This document shows positions 7,166 to 14,976 of a DNA stretch of 64,000 bases, piece by piece. The position numbers and the translations under genes were made by a program. The stretch is from Cellulosimicrobium protaetiae (GTDB lineage Bacteria > Actinomycetota > Actinomycetes > Actinomycetales > Cellulomonadaceae): positions 2,170,001 through 2,234,000 of the forward strand of contig NZ_CP052757.1 in the NCBI RefSeq assembly GCF_009708005.2. The letters are read 5' to 3'. The notes under the pieces are model-generated. The model worked only from the letters and a program-made list of their open reading frames with translations. It made no database searches and was not told the origin of the DNA. Positions within the stretch are counted from its first letter, which is position 1. Each line of letters opens with the position of its first letter.

Positions 7166-10129
7166 TCAGGAGAAGGGGACCGTCAGGGTGGCGGTCGGGC
7201 CTGTCGTGAGGGTGGGGGTGGCCGTGCCGAGGACGCTCCATGCCTCGAGCCGGATCGTGCCGCCGTCGAGGTTCCCGAGCGTTCCCGTCGTGGTGGCCGG
7301 CCGGCCTGCGGAGGAGTAGGTCTCGGGTCCGGGGACCGGGTCGGTCGCGAAGTAGGGATATGTCTCGGTGCGGTCCCACGTGCCGTCGCCGGTTAGGTCG
7401 TAGCTCATACGGACCTGGACCGCGAGGCCCACTGCCGTACCCGCGTCGACGGGCAGCGAGAATGCGCTGCTCCCGCCGCCGTGCGTCGCCGTCACGTCGG
7501 TGATCTCGAACGTCACCGGGTCGTGCGGGGTGCCGTCCCGCGTTGCGCCGCCCGCGGACGCCAGGACGACGTCGCTCGCCGTGCCGGGGTCGGCGCCGAG
7601 CGTCCCGTTCCCGCCGAGGTGCAGCGTCGCCGTGAACTCCGTGGGATCGGTCGGGTCGGTCGGGTCCGTGGGGTCCGTGGGGTCTGTCGGGTCGGTGGGA
7701 TCGGTCGGGCCACCCGTGGCGCTGCCGCCGCTCCAGGTGTGGGCCCCCGTCGTCGCGGTGGTGCCTGCTGCGACGTCGAGCGTCGTGCCGTCGGAGAACG
7801 TCACGGTGAGGTCGTCGGCGGTGACGTTCGAGGCGACGTAGGTGCGAGCGCCGTCGTCGGTGAACGTCGCGGCGAGGGGGTGGTCCGCCGTCACGGTGGT
7901 GTCGACGGTGCCGAGAGCGGCGAGGTTCGCCGTCCAGTGGAACGTGTGGGCACGGGACTCGCCCTCCTCGGGTGTCGGGTACCCGCCGCGCACGTTAGCG
8001 AGCGCCGCGTCTCCGTCGCCCAGCGCGAGGAAGCTCCACAGGATGTCCTGCCACACGGTCGGCGACCCGCCGTTGACGGTCTTGAGATGGTCGTAGAGCG
8101 CGCGCACGCGCTCCGGGTGGTACCCCAGGTACAGGTGCGAGCCGGTGATCGGCAGGGTGTTGATGCCCTGGATCATCTCCGCCTCGGCGCTGAACCACGT
8201 CGCGTACGCACCGCCGTCGCCCCACACCATGCCGACGGTCTCGTGCTCGAAGCCGTCCGGGAACGTCGTGCCCTCGGCGTCGAGCCAGTACCGCTGGATC
8301 GCGGCCGACTGCGTCGTGTAGAGGTAGATGCCCGCGTCGCGGGCGGCGGTGTCCCCGGTCGCCTCGCCCCACTGGATGAGCGCGCCCGCGAAGTTCATGC
8401 CCTCCGACGACGACTCCTGGTTGTTGCCCGCCGCGAACGCGCCGTGCCCGGACGCCCAGTCGTGGCCCGCGTAGACGTCGAAGTCGCGCAGGTACGGGAA
8501 CCGGGTCTCGTCGCGGTCGTAGCCGTTCGCGTCGCGGACGAGCAGGTCGACCATGCCGCCGTAGTCCTGCGCCCACTGCGGGTCGAACCGGGCGAGGGTC
8601 GCCGCGGCCGCGACGTAGTAGCCGTAGTGGAAGTGGTGGTCGTTGAGCTCGGTGTCCGAACCGTAGGACCCCGGGTAGCCGATGAGCGTGCCCCAGTCGG
8701 CGTCGTACGCGAAGACGCGCTCGGTCTTGCCCGGGCTCGCCGTGAACCAGTCGGTGAGCAGCGTGCGGACCTCGTCGAGCGCGGCGTCGCGCTGGGCCGT
8801 GCGGCCGAGCTGGTCGGCGATCTCCACGATGCGCGTCGCGCGGCCGAGCGCCTTGCCGGTCCAGTACGTGTCGTTGCCGCGCTGGTCGAGCGGGTCGGCC
8901 GCGACCTGGTCGAGGAATCCCTCGAGGGTCGCGCGGTCCGCGCCGGCGCCGGTCGCGACGGCCGGGACCTCGGGCAGCACCCCGCGGAACGTGTCGACGG
9001 TCGTGAACGCGTCGATCCCCGCGAGGACGGTCAGGTCCCCGCGCGCCGACGTGTAGGTCGCGTCGAGTGGTGCCGGCCCGCCGTCGAGGTACGCCGCCTG
9101 GTGCGGGTACAGCGCAGCGACGGTCCCGTCACTGCCGCCCGTCCCGGGCCACGGCGTGGTCTCGAGGGCGTACCTCGTCGTGACGCGCGACGTCGCCTCG
9201 TCGTACGCGTAGTCGGCCGTCGTCCCGGTGACGGGGGAGTACGCGGCGTCCGCGAAGACGTCGGCGAGGTCGGCGCGCGAGGACGCGTCGCCGTCGGGCA
9301 GGACCGCGACCGAGAAGAAGCCGTCGCCGCCGAGCGGCGCCGTGAAGGTCGTGCCCGAGCGCGTCCACGACGCCCCGGGCGGGGCGAACGCGACGTAGTC
9401 GTGGCCGTTTACCGACAGGCCAAGCCGCGCGCCGTCGGACAACCAGACGTCCGGCGTGGCGCTCGCGGTGAGGACCGCGTCGCCGCCGGTCGCCTCGAAC
9501 CACGCGAACGGGAGGCCGTGGCCGATCGTCGCGCGCAGCGTGCGCGCGCCGTCGTCCCAGATCGGGGACACCGTCCAGTCGGTCCAGTCGTCGACGGCGA
9601 CGTGCGGCGCGGCCAGTCCCGTCACCCCGGCGCGCAGGTCCTCGACGTACGGGAAGTGATACTCGGAGACCCCCGTGCTGGTGCCTGAGATGGCGGGCGT
9701 GGTCGTGTACGAGATGCCGAGGCCCTGCGGCCCCGGCTGGTACGACGCCGGGTGCGCGTGCAGCGGCGCGCTCCAGGCGCAGTCGAGCTTCTTGTACGCG
9801 AGCGAGGTCCACCAGTCGTTGGTCGGCAGCGGCGTGCTCGGCGCGTCGTCGGTCACGAACGCGCGCGGGTCCGCCTCGACCGCGGCGCACGCCTCCGGCG
9901 TCGGGCCGACCGGGTCGGTCGTGTAGCTGCCCGACCCGACGGGGACCGTGTCGGCCGCCGCGGTCGTCGCCTGCACCGCGGCCAGGCCGCCCGCGGCGAG
10001 GGCCGCAGCGAGTGCGGAGGCCACGAGCCGGCCTCGTCCTCGGGCCCGACGCCGGTCGGTCCCGAGCGGGGGTGGAGCCACCGCGGAGCGCAGGGCGGGC
10101 AGGGGTGTGCGTGCTGTGTCGTCGGGCAC
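7166..10129 (-). CDS. Secreted GH81 endo-beta-1,3-glucanase with C-terminal glucan-binding domain
   Basis: 987 aa extracellular enzyme that should cleave beta-1,3-glucan such as laminarin or fungal wall glucan. Residues 1-59: basic segment DRRRARGRGR, Ala-rich hydrophobic core, cleavage near TTAAA|DT. Residues about 75-790: GH81 catalytic module, recognisable from PTNDWWTSL near the start, NDHHFHYGYY (about 492-501) and GNNQESSSEGMNFAG (about 565-579), which contain the acidic residues known as catalytic in this family. Then a linker of PTD repeats (about 806-830) and a 155-residue C-terminal domain (YDLTGDGTWDR, PYFATDPVPGPETY) of the type that binds beta-1,3-glucan (CBM56-like, inferred). 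GTG at 10129 preceded by GAGGTGAG. Its promoter overlaps a CebR/CelR-type operator at 10220-10233, so oligosaccharide induction is likely. Confidence 0.93.
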   Translation of the reverse strand: MPDDTARTPLPALRSAVAPPPLGTDRRRARGRGRLVASALAAALAAGGLAAVQATTAAADTVPVGSGSYTTDPVGPTPEACAAVEADPRAFVTDDAPSTPLPTNDWWTSLAYKKLDCAWSAPLHAHPASYQPGPQGLGISYTTTPAISGTSTGVSEYHFPYVEDLRAGVTGLAAPHVAVDDWTDWTVSPIWDDGARTLRATIGHGLPFAWFEATGGDAVLTASATPDVWLSDGARLGLSVNGHDYVAFAPPGASWTRSGTTFTAPLGGDGFFSVAVLPDGDASSRADLADVFADAAYSPVTGTTADYAYDEATSRVTTRYALETTPWPGTGGSDGTVAALYPHQAAYLDGGPAPLDATYTSARGDLTVLAGIDAFTTVDTFRGVLPEVPAVATGAGADRATLEGFLDQVAADPLDQRGNDTYWTGKALGRATRIVEIADQLGRTAQRDAALDEVRTLLTDWFTASPGKTERVFAYDADWGTLIGYPGSYGSDTELNDHHFHYGYYVAAAATLARFDPQWAQDYGGMVDLLVRDANGYDRDETRFPYLRDFDVYAGHDWASGHGAFAAGNNQESSSEGMNFAGALIQWGEATGDTAARDAGIYLYTTQSAAIQRYWLDAEGTTFPDGFEHETVGMVWGDGGAYATWFSAEAEMIQGINTLPITGSHLYLGYHPERVRALYDHLKTVNGGSPTVWQDILWSFLALGDGDAALANVRGGYPTPEEGESRAHTFHWTANLAALGTVDTTVTADHPLAATFTDDGARTYVASNVTADDLTVTFSDGTTLDVAAGTTATTGAHTWSGGSATGGPTDPTDPTDPTDPTDPTDPTDPTEFTATLHLGGNGTLGADPGTASDVVLASAGGATRDGTPHDPVTFEITDVTATHGGGSSAFSLPVDAGTAVGLAVQVRMSYDLTGDGTWDRTETYPYFATDPVPGPETYSSAGRPATTTGTLGNLDGGTIRLEAWSVLGTATPTLTTGPTATLTVPFS

Positions 10130-10203
10130 GACGTCTCACCTCGGTGGGTCACGCGCGGCACCTCGTCGTCCCGCGCTCCGTGACCTGGCGTCGCTGCCAG
10201 GCC

Positions 10204-10233
10204 GGGAGCAAACGCTCTCTGGGAGCGCTCCCA
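10204..10233 (-). promoter_or_regulatory. CebR/CelR-type (LacI-family) operator upstream of the GH81 gene
   Basis: TGGGAGCGCTCCCA at 10220-10233 is a perfect 14-bp palindrome identical to the operator known for CebR/CelR regulators of cellulose- and glucan-degrading genes in actinobacteria. A second, degenerate copy (GGGAGC-aaac-GCTCTC, 10204-10219) abuts it. The site lies 6 nt downstream of the -10 hexamer, where a bound repressor would block initiation. The regulator gene is not in the window. Confidence 0.85.
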
Positions 10234-10239
10234 CGCCTC

Positions 10240-10267
10240 ACTGTAGGGCCTTCTCGCGGCCACGCAA
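10240..10267 (-). promoter_or_regulatory. Promoter of the GH81 gene
   Basis: On the minus strand, TTGCGT (10267-10262) and TACAGT (10245-10240) are separated by 16 nt and directly precede the operator. The leader would be about 100 nt. Confidence 0.6.
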
Positions 10268-10323
10268 GGGGGTCGCAGCAAGGTGCCGGACCTCGTCGGG
10301 AGGCCCGGCACAGGCTCCCTGCT

Positions 10324-11388
10324 TCAGCTGGCGCGGGCCAGGGCGATGTTCGTGGAGCCGCGCTGGCCCGCCTCGTAGAACATGTGCAGCCGTCCGTCGA
10401 CCTCGACGAACGACGGCGCGGCGGCCCGCCCGGCGTCCGGCGCCCCCGACCGTGCGTCGTACAGCACCCCGAGGTGGTCCTCGCGGTCGAAGCCGGTGCC
10501 GACCCGGGCGACGTGGATGTTCCCCGAGCCGGAGTGGTAGACGACGTGCCCGCCGCCGTTGCGCGACCAGTAGTGCGCCCCCGAGAGCTGACCGCCCTCT
10601 CCGGCGCTCGGGGAGATGAGCGGCTCCGGCTTGACCTGCCAGCCGGACGTCAGCGAGCTCGACCAGCCGATGTAGATCTTGCGGGTGCCGCCGTGGTTGC
10701 CCATGAACAGCATGATGTACATGTCGGACCGGGTCGGGTGCGGGAAGACCCGGGCGTAGGAGGTCTCGCTCACGCCGGGAAGCATGGAGGTGCCTACGAC
10801 CCGGTTGTGGTAGGTGAAGCTCCGGCCGTCGGCGGAGCTCGCGACCCGGGTCGTGTGGTTCTCGCCGTGGAAGAACAGGTAGATCCTGCCGTCGGCGGGG
10901 TTCCAGAAGGCGTCCGGGCTGGAGACGTGGCTGACGTCGAAGCTCGCCCAGGTGCGCGGGATGATCGGGTTCGCGTCGTACTCGCGCCAGGGACCCGTCA
11001 CCGAGTCCGCGTAGGCGAGGCAGATCCCGCCGGGTGCGTCGTGGGGCGCGTAGTACATGTACCAGCGGCCGAGCGGGTTCGTCACGCGTCCGGCGACGTG
11101 GCGGACGGAGGGGAAGATCAGCTCGTTCGTCGGGTTGTACCGCAGCCGGCTCTTGTCGAGCGGCTGGCCGAGGTAGCTGAACGTCGGGAAGCCGGGCACG
11201 GCGGCTTGCGCGGGGGAGGCGCCCGCGAGGTCGAGCAGACCGCCGGTCGCCGTCGCGGCGCCCAGGACCACGGCGCCCCGCAGGAGGCTCCGGCGGCTCA
11301 GCGGCGCCGAGGCGCCCGGGAGCGCAGCGGAGGACGCCGGGTCCCAAGGGTTCGGTGTCGTGCCGGGGGAGCGGTGTTCGTCCGTCAT
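10324..11388 (-). CDS. Tat-exported beta-propeller protein, GH43/GH130-like
   Basis: 354 aa. N-terminus has the twin-arginine motif SRRSLLRG (residues 31-38), an Ala-rich hydrophobic segment and AQA|A cleavage near residue 62, so it should leave the cell folded. The mature part shows repeated beta-propeller strands with YADSVTGPWREYDANPII, SPDAFWNPADGRIYLFFHG and WSSSLTSGWQVKPEPLISP, the style of five-bladed glycoside hydrolases (GH43, GH32, GH130). I cannot assign catalytic residues, so substrate and activity are open. Start ATG at 11388 with GGAGT upstream. It lies 194 bp upstream of the GH81 gene on the same strand but the glucanase has its own promoter. A much longer open frame continues upstream antisense to other genes; it is an artefact of high GC. 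Confidence 0.75.
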   Translation of the reverse strand: MTDEHRSPGTTPNPWDPASSAALPGASAPLSRRSLLRGAVVLGAATATGGLLDLAGASPAQAAVPGFPTFSYLGQPLDKSRLRYNPTNELIFPSVRHVAGRVTNPLGRWYMYYAPHDAPGGICLAYADSVTGPWREYDANPIIPRTWASFDVSHVSSPDAFWNPADGRIYLFFHGENHTTRVASSADGRSFTYHNRVVGTSMLPGVSETSYARVFPHPTRSDMYIMLFMGNHGGTRKIYIGWSSSLTSGWQVKPEPLISPSAGEGGQLSGAHYWSRNGGGHVVYHSGSGNIHVARVGTGFDREDHLGVLYDARSGAPDAGRAAAPSFVEVDGRLHMFYEAGQRGSTNIALARAS

Positions 11389-11517
11389 GCTGACTCCACG
11401 GTGAGAGTGCGGGTGATACGGCAGGACGATGCTCGGGTCCGGGAAGCGCAGGGGGCAAGACGATAATGCGGATCGCCAAGCGACCGGTGCGTGGCACGCT
11501 TCGACGACGGAGCCCCC

Positions 11518-11523
11518 TAAGGT
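11518..11523 (+). promoter_or_regulatory. -10 element TAAGGT of rnhA (leaderless type)
   Basis: TAAGGT ends 6 nt before the GTG of the RNase H gene and no Shine-Dalgarno sequence is present. Confidence 0.5.
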
Positions 11524-11529
11524 GGAGCC

Positions 11530-12048
11530 GTGCTTGATGTCGAACCCGACCTCGTGACCACGACCGGCTCCAACGGGGCCGCCCGCACGGGCACCCTGAC
11601 CGTCGTCGAGATGTGGACCGACGGCGCGTGCAAGGGCAACCCCGGTCCGGGCGGGTGGGGAGTGCTCATGCGCTCGAAGGGGCGTGAGAAGGAGCTCTTC
11701 GGCGGGGATCCCGCGACCACGAACAACCGGATGGAGCTGACCGCCGTCATCGAGGGGCTGCGTGCGCTCACCCGGCCGTGCGACGTCACCCTCCACGTCG
11801 ACTCCTCGTACGTCATGAACGGCATGCGGTCGTGGATCGCAGGCTGGAAGCGCAACGGCTGGCGTACCAAGGACAAGAAGCCGGTCAAGAACGTCGAGCT
11901 GTGGCAGGCGCTCGACGCCGAGGTAGCGCGGCACGAGGTGCGCTGGGTCTGGGTCAAGGGGCACGCCGGGGACCCCGGCAACGAACGCGCCGACCAGCTG
12001 GCGAACCGTGGGGTCGACCTCGTGCGGGACGGTGCGCGTCCTTCCTGA
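11530..12048 (+). CDS. rnhA: Ribonuclease HI
   Basis: Cytosolic enzyme that degrades RNA in RNA:DNA hybrids (R-loops, primers). 172 aa. The DEDD active site is complete: D31 in [18 protein letters not shown]69 in [11 protein letters not shown]91 in HVDSSYV, and D155 in GNERADQLA, with the flexible His in VKGHAGD (H145). About 25 variable residues precede the domain. GTG start at 11530, supported by TAAGGT 6 nt upstream. Divergent from the propeller gene. The next 219 bp contain an odd coding-like fragment on the other strand. Confidence 0.93.
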   Translation: MLDVEPDLVTTTGSNGAARTGTLTVVEMWTDGACKGNPGPGGWGVLMRSKGREKELFGGDPATTNNRMELTAVIEGLRALTRPCDVTLHVDSSYVMNGMRSWIAGWKRNGWRTKDKKPVKNVELWQALDAEVARHEVRWVWVKGHAGDPGNERADQLANRGVDLVRDGARPS

Positions 12049-12204
12049 GCGGTACCAGTGGTTGCCGAGCAGCACGACGGGCACGAACAGGACGTCCAGC
12101 ACGAGGTCGTGGACGGTCGACCCGACGAGCGCGAGCATGACCGCGACGTAGGTCGTGGTCGCCCGGGTGGTGGTGGCGTCCGCTCCGAGCAGCGTGACGA
12201 GCGG
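12049..12204 (-). pseudogene. Orphan coding-like fragment of a membrane protein (possible gene remnant)
   Basis: Read on the minus strand in one frame, about 50 consecutive codons have G or C at the third position (one exception) and encode YVAVMLALVGSTVHDLVLDV followed by LFVPVVLLGNHWYR, a plausible membrane helix pair. There is no credible start in frame, and no stop: the frame simply continues antisense into rnhA. This fits a truncated remnant better than a working gene. Low confidence; the observation is direct, the interpretation is mine. Confidence 0.3.
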
Positions 12205-12267
12205 TGGTGCGGCACGGCGTCGGGCGGGGAGAGGATGGGTCGGGGGACACCGACGAGAAGGAGACCC

Positions 12268-13308
12268 ATGCCTGCGCCCACGACGCCCACGCGCGAGTTC
12301 GTCACCGGCCTGCCGAAGGCCGAGTTGCACCTGCACCTCGAGGGGACGCTCGAGCCCGACCTCAAGCTGCGCCTCGCGCAGAAGAACGGGATCGACATCG
12401 GCCAGTCGACGGTCGAGGAGGTGCGCGCGACGTACGCGTTCGACTCGCTGACGAGCTTCCTCGCCGTGTACTACCCGGCGATGGAGGTGCTGCAGGCCGC
12501 GGACGACTTCTACGACCTCGCGGACGCGTACCTCGCGCGCGCAGCCGCCGACGGGGTGAAGCACGTCGAGATGTTCTTCGACCCGCAGGCGCACACGTCG
12601 CGCGGGGTGCCGTTCGAGGCCGTCGTGACCGGGTATCACCGGGCGGCGTCCGAGGCGCCGGACAAGCACGGGATCGACGCGCACCTCATCCTGTGCTTCC
12701 TGCGCGACCTGTCGGCCGAGAGTGCGGCCGAGACGCTCGAGGCGTCGGTGCCGTTCCGGGACAAGATCCTCGGGGTCGGGCTCGACTCGGACGAGCGCGA
12801 CAACCCGCCGCAGAAGTTCGCCGAGGTCTTCGCGCGCGCTCGTGAGCTCGGCTACCGGCTGACGATGCACTGCGACATCGACCAGGTCGGCAGCATCGAC
12901 AACATCCGCACCGTGCTCGACGAGATCGGCGTGGACCGCGTCGACCACGGCACGAACGTCGTCGAGGACCCCGCGCTCGTCGACGTCGTGCGCGAGCGCG
13001 GGCTGGGCCTCACCTGCTGCCCGATCTCCAACTCGTTCGTCACCGACGACATGAAGGCGACCGAGATCGCCGGGCTCCTGCGCTCGGGCGTGCGGGTGAC
13101 GGTGAACTCCGACGACCCGGCGTACTTCGGCGGCTACGTGGCCGACAACTACGTGGCGCTCGCGGACGCGGCGGGGCTCAGCACCGAGGAGGTCGTGCAG
13201 CTCGCGCGCAACTCGTTCGAGGCGTCGTGGCTGGGCGAGGCCCAGCGGGCCGCATACCTCGCAGAGATCGACAGGTACGTCGCGGGGTTCGACACGACCG
13301 GCGTCTGA
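12268..13308 (+). CDS. add: Adenosine/adenine deaminase family protein (COG1816)
   Basis: 346 aa zinc-dependent amidohydrolase for purine salvage. Metal ligands HLHLEGTL (H21, H23), catalytic Glu region, LTMHCDID, VDHGTNVVEDP and VNSDDPAYFGGYVADNY are visible. The SDDPAYFGGY form of the last motif is what is usually seen in the adenine deaminase (Aah1-like) branch rather than in classical adenosine deaminase, so the substrate may be adenine; the gene symbol is therefore tentative. ATG at 12268 with GAGAAGGAGA 5 nt upstream. An upstream in-frame extension lacks coding character. Followed by a two-part hairpin. Confidence 0.88.
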   Translation: MPAPTTPTREFVTGLPKAELHLHLEGTLEPDLKLRLAQKNGIDIGQSTVEEVRATYAFDSLTSFLAVYYPAMEVLQAADDFYDLADAYLARAAADGVKHVEMFFDPQAHTSRGVPFEAVVTGYHRAASEAPDKHGIDAHLILCFLRDLSAESAAETLEASVPFRDKILGVGLDSDERDNPPQKFAEVFARARELGYRLTMHCDIDQVGSIDNIRTVLDEIGVDRVDHGTNVVEDPALVDVVRERGLGLTCCPISNSFVTDDMKATEIAGLLRSGVRVTVNSDDPAYFGGYVADNYVALADAAGLSTEEVVQLARNSFEASWLGEAQRAAYLAEIDRYVAGFDTTGV

Positions 13309-13310
13309 CG

Positions 13311-13354
13311 GTGCCGGACGCCTGCTCGTGTCTCGGCCCACGAGCCACCGGCAC
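13311..13354 (+). terminator. Two-part hairpin after the deaminase gene
   Basis: Outer stem GTGCCGG/CCGGCAC (13311-13317, 13348-13354) and inner stem GCTCGTG/CACGAGC (13324-13330, 13339-13345), starting 3 nt after the stop. No T-tract. Confidence 0.5.
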
Positions 13355-13411
13355 GGGCAGGCGTACCGGGGAGTAACGTGTCGGGGACGGCCGCCGCCGC
13401 CCGGATGGCGG

Positions 13412-13440
13412 TGAGCATGCCCGCAGTGGGTGAATAATCT
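13412..13440 (+). promoter_or_regulatory. Candidate murA promoter
   Basis: TAATCT (13435-13440) is one of the few good -10 hexamers in this spacer. A weak TGAGCA (13412-13417) stands 17 nt upstream. The leader would be about 120 nt. Confidence 0.4.
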
Positions 13441-13566
13441 CCGGGTGCCGCATGTTGGCGCACTCGGGTCCCGTGCCCGCGGACGAGCCGTCCGCGGCCC
13501 GACGCGCGGGCCCGGCCCCGCAGGGCACCACGGACCATCGGCTTGGCGAGAGGGCGACCAGAGCTC

Positions 13567-14883
13567 ATGAAGGATGTGCTGTACGTCAACGGCGGGACCC
13601 CGCTGGACGGGACGATCACCGTGCGGGGCGCGAAGAACTTCGTGTCCAAGGCGATGGTGGCGTCGTTGCTGGGGGAGTCGCCGAGCGTGCTGCGCAACGT
13701 GCCGCAGATCCGCGACGTCGGCGTCGTGACGGGGCTGCTGGAGCTGCACGGTGTGGCGGTGAAGTCCGACCCGGACGCGGGGATCCTCGACCTGGACCCC
13801 TCCAACGTCGAGTCGGCGCACGTCGCGGACATCGACGCGCACGCGGGCTCGAGCCGGATCCCGATCCTGTTCTGCGGCCCGCTGCTGCACCGCCTGGGCG
13901 AGGCGTTCATCCCCGACCTCGGCGGGTGCCGGATCGGCGACCGGCCGATCAACTACCACCTCGACATCCTGCGCCAGTTCGGCGCCGTCGTGGACAAGCG
14001 CGAGAACGGGATCCACATCCGCGCCCCGCGCCGTCTCCAGGGCACCAAGATCGCGCTGCCGTACCCGTCGGTGGGCGCGACCGAGCAGACGCTGCTCACG
14101 GCCGTGCGCGCCGAGGGCATCACGGAGCTGGCCAACGCCGCGATCGAGCCTGAGATCGTGGACCTCATCGCGGTGCTGCAGAAGATGGGCGCGATCATCT
14201 CGGTCGACACCGACCGCGTGATCCGCATCGAGGGCGTGGACCGCCTCGACGGGTACACCCACACTGCGCTCGGTGACCGCATCGAGGCGGCGTCCTGGGC
14301 GTCGGCCGCGCTCGCCACTGGCGGCGACATCACCGTCAAGGGCGCCACCCAGCCCGAGATGATGACCTTCCTCAACACGTTCCGCAAGGTCGGCGGCCGG
14401 TTCGACGTGCAGGACGACGGCATCCGGTTCTGGCACCCGGGCGGCGACCTCGACCCGATCGTGCTCGAGACCGACGTGCACCCCGGCTTCATGACCGACT
14501 GGCAGCAGCCGCTCGTCGTCGCGCTGACCCAGGCCAAGGGCCTGTCGATCGTGCACGAGACGGTGTACGAGAACCGGTTCGGCTTCACCGACGCCCTGCG
14601 CGGCATGGGCGCGACCATCCAGGTCTACAAGGAGTGCCTCGGCGGGCGCGACTGCCGGTTCGGGCAGCGCAACTTCCACCACTCCGCGGTGATCTCCGGC
14701 CCGACGCCGCTGGCCGCGGCCGACATCGAGGTCCCCGACCTGCGCGGCGGCTTCTCCCACCTCATCGCCGCGCTCGCGGCGAAGGGCACCTCGACCGTGC
14801 GCGGCATCAGCCTCATCGACCGCGGCTACGAGAACTTCCAGGACAAGCTCGTCGCGCTCGGCGCCGACGTGCGCCGCGGCTGA
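13567..14883 (+). CDS. murA: UDP-N-acetylglucosamine 1-carboxyvinyltransferase (MurA)
   Basis: First committed cytosolic step of peptidoglycan synthesis, transferring enolpyruvate from PEP to UDP-GlcNAc; the target of fosfomycin. 438 aa. RGAKNFVSKAMVASLL (about 20-35) is the conserved N-terminal substrate loop with its catalytic Lys. The active-site loop is DLGGCRIGDRPINYH with C121, so this enzyme has the fosfomycin-sensitive Cys form, not the Asp of mycobacteria. TDVHPGFMTDWQQPL and YENRFGFTDALRGMGA are typical of the C-terminal half. ATG at 13567 chosen because the conserved VLYVNGGTPLDG follows immediately; an in-frame TTG lies 24 nt upstream. Confidence 0.96.
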   Translation: MKDVLYVNGGTPLDGTITVRGAKNFVSKAMVASLLGESPSVLRNVPQIRDVGVVTGLLELHGVAVKSDPDAGILDLDPSNVESAHVADIDAHAGSSRIPILFCGPLLHRLGEAFIPDLGGCRIGDRPINYHLDILRQFGAVVDKRENGIHIRAPRRLQGTKIALPYPSVGATEQTLLTAVRAEGITELANAAIEPEIVDLIAVLQKMGAIISVDTDRVIRIEGVDRLDGYTHTALGDRIEAASWASAALATGGDITVKGATQPEMMTFLNTFRKVGGRFDVQDDGIRFWHPGGDLDPIVLETDVHPGFMTDWQQPLVVALTQAKGLSIVHETVYENRFGFTDALRGMGATIQVYKECLGGRDCRFGQRNFHHSAVISGPTPLAAADIEVPDLRGGFSHLIAALAAKGTSTVRGISLIDRGYENFQDKLVALGADVRRG

Positions 14884-14941
14884 GCGGGTGCCGCGGGCGA
14901 GCCGCCACGTCGGCGGCGCCCACCTCATGACGACTGTCACG

Positions 14942-14968
14942 GCCTCGCACGCCCTGCGCGTGCGAGGC
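14942..14968. promoter_or_regulatory. Perfect 10-bp inverted repeat over the kinase start region
   Basis: GCCTCGCACG (14942-14951) and CGTGCGAGGC (14959-14968) flank a 7-nt spacer and end 8 nt before the GTG of the histidine kinase. A second repeat, TGAC-gact-GTCA, lies just upstream. The right arm runs into GAGGCT, which sits where the -10 of a leaderless promoter would be. It may be an operator for this two-component system or a murA terminator. Confidence 0.5.
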
Positions 14969-14976
14969 TGGGCGTC

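Noticed and set aside
7640-7712. Independent tandem DNA repeat in the GH81 gene
   Set aside because: It encodes an in-frame Pro-Thr-Asp linker between catalytic and binding domains, a normal feature of secreted actinobacterial hydrolases.
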